Positions 1 to 4,124 of a stretch of 5,851 bases of DNA are shown here, piece after piece. Source of the DNA: JAUYQR01 sp031377265 (GTDB lineage Bacteria; Pseudomonadota; Alphaproteobacteria; Rhodobacterales; Rhodobacteraceae); assembly GCF_031377265.1 (NCBI RefSeq), contig NZ_JANMET010000030.1:1-5851 (forward strand). Reading direction: 5' to 3'. The position numbers and the translations under genes are program-made. Numbering within the stretch: position 1 is the stretch's first letter; the number at the start of each line of letters is the position of its first letter. The notes under the pieces are model-generated. The model saw only the letters and a list, made by a program, of their open reading frames with translations, was not told where the DNA came from and did not search any database.

Positions 1-828
1 CATTCCCTGCCCATCGCGCCTCAGTTCTATGTGACGGCCCCGCAACCATGCCCCTATCTTGTCGGGCGGATGGAGCGGAAACTGTTCACTGCCTTGCAAG
101 GCGAACATGCGCAGCTGCTGAACGATACACTGTCGAAGCAGGGCTTTCGGCGCAGCCAGAATGTGCTGTATCGGCCCTCTTGTGCGGAATGTTCAGCCTG
201 CCTTTCGGCCCGCATCCGGGTGGCGGATTTCGTACCCTCAAAGACCCATCGGCGGATTTTGCGCCGCAGCGCACACCTGCGTCGCAATGCCACCAGCCCA
301 TGGGCCACCGAAGATCAGTTCACCCTGTTCCGCCGCTATCTGGACAGTCGCCACGCCGATGGCGGGATGGCCGACATGGATATCTTCGAGTTTGCGGCGA
401 TGATCGAGGAAACTCCGATCAAAAGCCGGGTCATCGAATACACCCGCCCCGCGCAGGACGGCGAGCGTGGCCGCCCGCTTGCAGCGGTTTGCCTGACCGA
501 TGTGTTCGACGACGGTCTGTCCATGGTCTACAGTTTCTATGACCCGGATCTGGCGGAGCTCAGCCTTGGCACGCATGTGATCCTGGACCATGTTGCCATC
601 GCGCGCGAAGCAGGGCTGCCCTATGTCTACCTTGGGTATTGGGTGCCGGGCAGCCGCAAGATGGGCTACAAGGCCGGGTTTTCCGCCGTCGAGATTTACA
701 AAAACGGGGGCTGGTGCCCGATTGGCGACCCGGCGGACCACGGGTCTGAATTGCATCCATTGTCGGTGGACCCGATCTCGGAACAGGTGGCGCGGATCAA
801 CCTGCCGGACACCCGGATCAAGGAATGA
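1..828 (+). CDS. bpt: Aspartate/glutamate leucyltransferase, 5' end outside window
   Basis: Bacterial N-end-rule aminoacyl transferase. The known family role is moving Leu from Leu-tRNA onto proteins with N-terminal Asp or Glu, marking them for ClpS/ClpAP in the cytosol. The reading frame is open from base 1 and translates upstream of the GTG at 31 as HSLPIAPQFY, which runs directly into the typical family N-terminus, so GTG 31 is an internal valine and only a couple of codons are missing. The visible part is 275 residues, close to full length. Features by fragment residue: CPYL near residue 17; a YRPxCxxCxxC cysteine cluster (Cys61, 64, 67) in the N-terminal ATE domain, followed by basic residues; and a GNAT-like C-terminal half containing GYWVPGSRKMGYKAGF. 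The stop codon overlaps the start of the VOC gene (ATGA, 825-828), suggesting translational coupling. The truncation is a window-edge effect, not gene damage. Confidence 0.95.
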   Translation, partial: HSLPIAPQFYVTAPQPCPYLVGRMERKLFTALQGEHAQLLNDTLSKQGFRRSQNVLYRPSCAECSACLSARIRVADFVPSKTHRRILRRSAHLRRNATSPWATEDQFTLFRRYLDSRHADGGMADMDIFEFAAMIEETPIKSRVIEYTRPAQDGERGRPLAAVCLTDVFDDGLSMVYSFYDPDLAELSLGTHVILDHVAIAREAGLPYVYLGYWVPGSRKMGYKAGFSAVEIYKNGGWCPIGDPADHGSELHPLSVDPISEQVARINLPDTRIKE

Positions 829-1229
829 CCGCATCGCAGGCCCGGATTTCCGCGCTGGCGCTGGTGGTGCCGGACTATGATGCAGCGATTGCGTTCTATG
901 TGGGCAAGCTTGGCTTTACCTTGTGCGAGGATATCGATCAGGGCCGCAAGCGCTGGGTCACGGTCGCGCCACCTGGGGGTGGGGCACGGCTGGTGCTGGC
1001 GCGCGCAGAAGGGGCTGAACAGCATGCCGCGATCGGCAATCAGGCGGGCGGCCGGGTGTTCTTGTTCCTGCAGACCGACGACTTTTCCCGCGACCATGCG
1101 ATGATGCTGGCCGCAGGTGTGACCTTCGAGGAAGCCCCGCGCCATGAGCCTTACGGATCAGTGGCCGTCTGGCGCGACCCGTTCGGCAACCGCTGGGACC
1201 TTATCGGCCCGGTTCAGGCACCGCTCTGA
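825..1229 (+). CDS. VOC/glyoxalase-fold family protein
   Basis: A 134-residue protein of the vicinal oxygen chelate superfamily (glyoxalase I, dioxygenase, bleomycin-resistance fold). Residues 8-31 form the first beta-alpha unit (ISALALVVPDYDAAIAFY, then GKLGF), a glycine/proline turn lies near 48-53, and the C-terminus has the hallmark DPFGNRWDLI (118-127). The family usually has a first-strand His and a C-terminal Glu as metal ligands. Here the His position appears to be Ala10 and the Glu position Asp125, so ordinary metal-dependent glyoxalase I activity is doubtful and the substrate cannot be named. The ATG overlaps the bpt stop by 4 bases with AGGA directly before it, so it is probably translated by coupling to bpt. 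Its last 16 bases overlap the end of the convergent YdcZ gene. Family assignment is secure; function is unknown. Confidence 0.9.
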   Translation: MTASQARISALALVVPDYDAAIAFYVGKLGFTLCEDIDQGRKRWVTVAPPGGGARLVLARAEGAEQHAAIGNQAGGRVFLFLQTDDFSRDHAMMLAAGVTFEEAPRHEPYGSVAVWRDPFGNRWDLIGPVQAPL

Positions 1230-1675
1230 GCCTTTTGGCAGACCACAACGCCTGCGGCCATCAACCCAAGGCCCCAGAGGCGTAAGGCCGACACCGGCCG
1301 TGGCGGCAACCCTGTCAATCCGAAATGGTCGATCAGCGCGGCGGTAGCGATCTGCCCCAAAAGCACAAACAGGATCGCATTGCCCAGGCCGAACCTTGGG
1401 GCGACAGTGGTGATCGACACCAGATAGAAGGCGATCAGCACCCCGCCCAGAAACAGGGCCTTTGGCTGCGCAGGCACCAGACGCAACGCCCCTGCCCCGC
1501 CAGACAGGATCAAACCTCCGGCGACAACGACAAAGGCGACCGCGAACAGAACCGCCGCCGCAGCCACAGGCGATCCGATCCGTTGACCAAGCGCCGCGTT
1601 GAGGCTAGCGAGGACAGGTACCCCTGCCCCCGCGGCTAGCATCAGCAACGCATCGCGAAGCGAATCAGCCGCCAT
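1214..1675 (-). CDS. YdcZ-family (DMT superfamily) small membrane transporter
   Basis: A 153-residue, very hydrophobic protein matching the YdcZ (former DUF606) branch of the drug/metabolite transporter superfamily, whose members are about 140-150 residues. Five membrane segments can be read at roughly residues 6-28, 36-58, 72-92, 97-115 and 130-147. The clearest family mark is GLGNAILFVLLGQIATAALI (97-116) followed by DHFGL; ASLNAALGQRIGSP near 23-36 also fits. The substrate is unknown; proteins this short probably work as dimers, and export is an inference. It is the last gene of the minus-strand operon: its ATG lies inside the tautomerase gene (11-base overlap) with no good Shine-Dalgarno before it, so translational coupling is likely. 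The 3' end overlaps the convergent VOC gene by 16 bases and no terminator hairpin is visible between them. Confidence 0.88.
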   Translation of the reverse strand: MAADSLRDALLMLAAGAGVPVLASLNAALGQRIGSPVAAAAVLFAVAFVVVAGGLILSGGAGALRLVPAQPKALFLGGVLIAFYLVSITTVAPRFGLGNAILFVLLGQIATAALIDHFGLTGLPPRPVSALRLWGLGLMAAGVVVCQKAQSGA

Positions 1676-1883
1676 TTGCGGCTTTCAGGCTGGCGCGGTA
1701 GGCTTCGACCGGCAGGCCACCGATGCCCCAGTCCTCCATATCCACCACATCGACCACCACAAAGGTGGTGGCCGGGGCCTTGTTCAGCACCCGCTGCAAC
1801 AGGTCGGTGACCCCATGGATCAGCTTGGCCTTCTGTTCGGCAGTGGCACCCTCGCGGGTGATCTTGATGTTGACGTAGGGCAT
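1665..1883 (-). CDS. 4-oxalocrotonate tautomerase family protein
   Basis: A 72-residue tautomerase of the 4-OT superfamily. These small hexameric or trimeric enzymes use an N-terminal proline, exposed by removal of Met, as a general base for keto-enol isomerisation. The frame is open further upstream, but the start at 1883 is chosen because it gives Met-Pro-Tyr-Val, placing the catalytic Pro correctly, and because AGGAGG (plus-strand 1890-1895) sits 6 bases before it. Visible marks, counting Pro as 1: PYVNIKITREG, the TAEQKAKLI helix (13-21), PATTFVVVD (36-44) and WGIGG (51-55). There is an Arg at position 9; 4-OT has Arg11 and Arg39, and the Arg39 region here is Thr/Phe/Val, so it is not a textbook 4-OT and its substrate is open. 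One base separates its ATG from the stop of the NTF2-like gene. It overlaps the YdcZ gene by 11 bases. Confidence 0.9.
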   Translation of the reverse strand: MPYVNIKITREGATAEQKAKLIHGVTDLLQRVLNKAPATTFVVVDVVDMEDWGIGGLPVEAYRASLKAANGG

Positions 1884-1884
1884 C

Positions 1885-2262
1885 TCAGGCCTCCTGATAG
1901 AAATCAAAGACTTTGGAGATTATCTGCCAACGACCGTCGAGCTTGATCAGTGTCAGGTAATCGGTGAAGCGTTTTGCGCCGATGGCGCAACGCACCACGG
2001 CACGCGCGGTAACCAGTCCGGCGAATTCGATCGACACGATTTCATCGCGCCGGATCTCGCCTCGCGAGGCCGGTGAAGGCCGCGCATCGACGACCGGGAA
2101 GTATTCAGCCATGTCGCGGTACAGCAGAGTGCCCTCCGTGACCGAAACATACTGTGCCTTGGGGTGAAACACCTGCCTTAAACGCACGGTGTCGGAGTGG
2201 TGCAGCCCGTCGAAGTAGGTCTGCAGAACCGGTATCACGGCATCATAATCTGATTGGGTCAT
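1885..2262 (-). CDS. NTF2/SnoaL-like protein (lumazine-binding-2 type)
   Basis: A 125-residue protein with the cone-shaped NTF2-like fold, closest by eye to the putative lumazine-binding (Lumazine_bd_2) group. Marks are an N-terminal helix ending YFDGLHHSD (16-24), LRQVFHPKAQY (28-38), the RPSPASRGE loop (61-69), and a C-terminal sheet with RFTDYLTLIKLDGRWQIISK (98-117) leading into VFDFY. No signal peptide or membrane segment is present, so it should be cytosolic. Relatives include isomerases, dehydratases and non-catalytic ligand binders; nothing here fixes which, though a pocket for a small hydrophobic compound fits the neighbouring GST and tautomerase. The start is supported by GGAGG (plus-strand 2272-2276) 9 bases upstream. 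It follows the GST after 19 bases, and the tautomerase begins one base after its stop. Confidence 0.87.
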   Translation of the reverse strand: MTQSDYDAVIPVLQTYFDGLHHSDTVRLRQVFHPKAQYVSVTEGTLLYRDMAEYFPVVDARPSPASRGEIRRDEIVSIEFAGLVTARAVVRCAIGAKRFTDYLTLIKLDGRWQIISKVFDFYQEA

Positions 2263-2281
2263 TGAAGGGTGCCTCCAGCTT

Positions 2282-2890
2282 TCAGTTGATCAGGCCTTCA
2301 GCACGCAGCACGCGCTGAACCGAAGGGCGGGCGGAAACGCGTTCGACGTAGGCTTTCAGATTGGGCCAGCGTTCCAGCGCGATGCCGGTGAAGTTGGCCC
2401 AATTGGCCACCACGAAGGCATAGGCATCGGCAATGGTGAAATTCTCGCCAGTCATATGGCTACGCCCATCCGAAAGGCGATCTTCCAGCCAGGCAAACTT
2501 GCCAGCCACAGCCACGCGGGACGCTTCTCTTTCGGCATCGGTCGAGGCATCGTTGAACAACGGCCTGAATGCGACGTGAAGCTCGGTGCCGACATAATTC
2601 AGCACTTCGTTCACGCGCGCCCGCGCCAAGGTGCCGCCTACCGGCGTCAACCGATCATCCGCCGCACGGTCGCCCAAAAACTGCAGGATCGCCGGGCCCT
2701 CGGTCAGGATTTCGCCATCCACCTCCAAAACAGGTACTTTGCCATTGGGATTCACGGCGTTGAAATCAGCACCTGACGCGGTGATGCGCGTGTTCGTGTT
2801 AACCTGTTCCACCACGAACGCGCCACCGATCTCGGACAGTACGATATGCGAGGCCATCGAGCAGGCCGCAGGCTTGAAGTAGAGTTTCAT
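2282..2890 (-). CDS. gst: Beta-class glutathione S-transferase
   Basis: A 202-residue cytosolic GST, similar in plan to E. coli GstA. It would conjugate glutathione to electrophilic compounds or act as a glutathione-dependent isomerase or dehalogenase. The thioredoxin-like domain begins MKLYFKPAACSMASHI, with the beta-class Cys10 present; VPVLEVDGE (52-60) carries the conserved cis-Pro53, and TEGPAILQFL (63-72) is the glutathione-binding Glu-Gly/Ser turn. The helical domain has NEVLNYVGTELHVAF with His105 matching the second beta-class active-site residue, and the folding motif FTIADAYAFV (151-160). The start is supported by GAGGA (plus-strand 2899-2903) 8 bases upstream. It is the first gene of a four-gene minus-strand operon, divergent from an HxlR regulator that is its likely controller. 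Family and class are secure; the substrate is unknown. Confidence 0.94.
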   Translation of the reverse strand: MKLYFKPAACSMASHIVLSEIGGAFVVEQVNTNTRITASGADFNAVNPNGKVPVLEVDGEILTEGPAILQFLGDRAADDRLTPVGGTLARARVNEVLNYVGTELHVAFRPLFNDASTDAEREASRVAVAGKFAWLEDRLSDGRSHMTGENFTIADAYAFVVANWANFTGIALERWPNLKAYVERVSARPSVQRVLRAEGLIN

Positions 2891-3011
2891 TTCAGCATTC
2901 CTCGTTAAACATCCTGAGGAGCACTTGCTAACCCATAAGATAACCTTTGGTAACTAAAGTACTTGAGGTAACCAATACAATCCAGTATCCATGAGGTAAC
3001 CGGAGGATCAA
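2891..3011. promoter_or_regulatory. Divergent gst / hxlR control region
   Basis: This 121-bp AT-richer gap separates two divergent genes and should hold both promoters. For the regulator, TACAAT (2976-2981) is a 5-of-6 match to a -10 box but lacks a good -35; an alternative is TTGAGG (2963-2968) with 17 bases to TATCCA (2986-2991). For the gst side no pair stands out; TATCTT on the minus strand (2942-2937) is a weak -10 candidate. The gap contains five related 7-mers listed separately. Their position over the candidate promoter elements fits repression by the HxlR protein of itself and of the operon. Promoter choices are tentative. Confidence 0.6.
2927..3001. repeat. Cluster of five GGTAACC-type repeats (candidate operators)
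   Basis: Five copies of G-N-TAAC lie in 75 bp: GCTAACC (2927-2933), GATAACC (2939-2945), GGTAACT (2949-2955), GGTAACC (2967-2973) and GGTAACC (2995-3001). Start-to-start distances are 12, 10, 18 and 28. The last two belong to a perfect 10-bp direct repeat, TGAGGTAACC (2964-2973 and 2992-3001). GGTAACC is itself an odd palindrome (GGT-A-ACC). TTGGTAAC (2947-2954) and GTAACCAA (2968-2975) also form a 7-of-8 inverted repeat around AAGTACTT (2957-2964). The last copy directly abuts the regulator's Shine-Dalgarno. Single background copies also occur inside genes (2008-2014, and the reverse form at 5551-5557), so the clustering is the evidence, not the motif alone. Confidence 0.6.
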
Positions 3012-3374
3012 ATGCCCCTAAAACGCCGCAAGAACCGCACCAGCCACCCGCCCTGCGCCCTGTCTGTCTGCATGTCGTTCATCGGCGGGGCGTGGACGAC
3101 AAACATCATCTGGTATCTCAGCTCTGGCCCGCGCCGGTTTTCGGAACTGCGGGTCGATATCCCCCTCGTATCGGCCAAGGTGCTGACACAACGCTTGCGC
3201 GAGTTGGAGGAGCACGGCATCGTTAGCAGAACCGTGTTGGCCACCTCGCCGCCATCCGTAGAATATGCGCTGACAGAGTTGGGAGAAGAGTTCAAACCGG
3301 TGATTCAGGCGATCGTTGATGTCGGGCAAAAGCTGACAGCCGCAAAGACAGCGACAACCGACGCGGCTGCCTGA
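3012..3374 (+). CDS. HxlR-family transcriptional regulator
   Basis: A 120-residue winged-helix DNA-binding protein of the HxlR/DUF24 family, whose members act as dimers and often sense quinones, aldehydes, disulfide stress or other electrophiles through a conserved N-terminal Cys. The sequence shows a basic N-terminus (KRRKNR), Cys15 at the conserved position and a second Cys at 20, IGGAWTTNIIWYL (24-36), RRFSELR (41-47), the recognition region LVSAKVLTQRLRELEEHGI (52-70) then VSR, and the wing and C-terminal helix with PSVEYALTELGEEFKPVI (81-98). The alanine/threonine-rich tail (109-120) is probably disordered. GGAGGA (3002-3007) precedes the ATG by 4 bases. It is divergent from gst, and the shared gap holds repeated candidate operators, so control of itself and of the gst operon is likely but inferred. 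Which Cys reacts, and with what, cannot be told from sequence. Confidence 0.93.
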   Translation: MPLKRRKNRTSHPPCALSVCMSFIGGAWTTNIIWYLSSGPRRFSELRVDIPLVSAKVLTQRLRELEEHGIVSRTVLATSPPSVEYALTELGEEFKPVIQAIVDVGQKLTAAKTATTDAAA

Positions 3375-3396
3375 TCACGCTGTTTCAGACCCTCCC

Positions 3397-3418
3397 CTCT
3401 CGTCAGCATTGACGTGAG
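3397..3418. repeat. 22-bp dyad overlapping the dctQ -35 box
   Basis: Arms CTC-T-CGTCA and TGACG-T-GAG face each other around the loop GCAT (3406-3409), giving eight matched pairs with one T-T mismatch. The right arm contains most of the -35 hexamer of the proposed dctQ promoter. It could be an operator, or a weak hairpin at the end of the hxlR transcript 22 bases after the stop. No T-run follows, so a normal intrinsic terminator is less likely. Confidence 0.45.
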
Positions 3419-3436
3419 ACCTCAAACTGGCATAAT
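3409..3436 (+). promoter_or_regulatory. Sigma-70-type promoter for dctQM
   Basis: The -35 TTGACG (3409-3414, 5 of 6 matches) is followed by 16 bases and the -10 CATAAT (3431-3436, 5 of 6). A TG one base before the -10 (3428-3429) gives an extended -10. Transcription would begin near 3443, leaving a leader of about 67 bases before the dctQ ATG. It is the best-looking promoter in the window and indicates that the TRAP genes are expressed separately from hxlR. Confidence 0.65.
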
Positions 3437-3464
3437 TGGACAAGTTTTATTACCAGTTTGGACA
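3423..3464. promoter_or_regulatory. Inverted and direct repeats flanking the dctQM -10 box (candidate operator)
   Basis: CAAACTGG (3423-3430) and CCAGTTTG (3453-3460) are a perfect 8-bp inverted repeat separated by 22 bases. Interleaved with it, TTGGACA occurs at 3436-3442 and 3458-3464, a perfect 7-bp direct repeat 22 bases apart, about two helical turns. The left inverted arm lies between -35 and -10 and the right arm is at about +11 to +18, a layout suited to a repressor. The GGTAACC motif of the gst/hxlR region is absent, so a different regulator is expected. Confidence 0.55.
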
Positions 3465-3509
3465 GAACACGCCGCGCACTCAGACGGCGGAGACCTTGGG
3501 AGGGGAAAA

Positions 3510-4124
3510 ATGCAGGCTTTAATTGCCCTGTCGCGCGGCATCGACCGTGTAACAGAGTTTGTCGGAAAATCGGTGATGTGGCTGATCTTTCTGGCAATCA
3601 TCATCTCTGCCGGAAATGCCGTCATGCGAAAGGTGTTCAACTTTTCGTCTAACGCCTACCTTGAGATGCAGTGGTATCTCTTTGGCGCGGCGTTCCTGGG
3701 GGCAGCCGCCTACACGCTGCAGCAGAACGAGCATATCCGCATCGACATCTTCTACGGAACCCGCAGCAAACGCACCCGGCACTGGATCGACCTGATCGGG
3801 CACGTGTTCTTTCTGATGCCCTTCGTGATCCTGATGACGGTCCTGCTGGTGCCCTACGCGTGGCAGGCCTACCGGATTTCTGAATCGTCGAGCAATTCTG
3901 GCGGGCTTCTGGTCTGGCCCGCACGGGCAATCCTTGCGGCTGGCTTCATCTTGCTGATCCTTCAGGGTATTTCCGAGATCATCAAGAAAGTGGCCGTGAT
4001 GCAGGGGTTGATAGACGACCCCCATCCGTTCGTGTCGGCGCATGAGGCGGCCGAACTTGAAGGCGCGGCTCTGGCGAAAGAAGTTGCGGAGCTGGAAAAA
4101 GCTGCCGGGGAGAAGCGGTCATGA
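3510..4124 (+). CDS. dctQ: TRAP transporter small permease subunit (DctQ-type)
   Basis: Small membrane subunit of a tripartite ATP-independent periplasmic transporter, an ion-gradient-driven importer of organic acids and related solutes in the inner membrane. It is 204 residues long with four membrane segments at about 20-40, 52-71, 95-115 and 139-157. Family marks are LEMQWYLFGAAFLGAAAYTL (51-70) followed by HIRIDIFY (75-82), and SSNSGGLLVWPARA (127-140), which resemble the mannitol/chloroaromatic (FcbT2) and TakQ group. The frame opens upstream to a GTG at 3414, but the ATG at 3510 is chosen because GGGAGGGG (3498-3505) precedes it, the upstream frame has no family character, and the proposed promoter lies there. 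Unusually, after the last membrane segment there is a charged Ala/Glu/Lys tail (about 176-203), probably a helix or coiled coil. The stop overlaps the start of dctM (ATGA). Confidence 0.93.
   Translation: MQALIALSRGIDRVTEFVGKSVMWLIFLAIIISAGNAVMRKVFNFSSNAYLEMQWYLFGAAFLGAAAYTLQQNEHIRIDIFYGTRSKRTRHWIDLIGHVFFLMPFVILMTVLLVPYAWQAYRISESSSNSGGLLVWPARAILAAGFILLILQGISEIIKKVAVMQGLIDDPHPFVSAHEAAELEGAALAKEVAELEKAAGEKRS

Noticed and set aside
31..33. GTG at 31 as the bpt start
   Set aside because: The frame is open to base 1 and the upstream residues (HSLPIAPQFYV) match the usual family N-terminus, so the gene is cut by the window edge.
238..834. Minus-strand open frame of 198 codons opposite bpt
   Set aside because: It overlaps a confidently identified gene throughout and has no protein-family character.
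1325..1639. Plus-strand open frames within the YdcZ and tautomerase genes
   Set aside because: Gln/Arg-rich shadow translations opposite well-supported genes.
2912..2920. Short palindrome TCCTGAGGA upstream of gst
   Set aside because: Only 4-bp arms, expected by chance, and not related to the GGTAACC-type repeats.
3414..3509. N-terminal extension of DctQ from a GTG
   Set aside because: The extension has no TRAP character, contains the proposed promoter and repeats, and a strong Shine-Dalgarno precedes the ATG at 3510.
3519..4043. Minus-strand open frame of 174 codons opposite dctQ
   Set aside because: Composition is that of an antisense shadow and no recognisable domain or ribosome-binding site is present.
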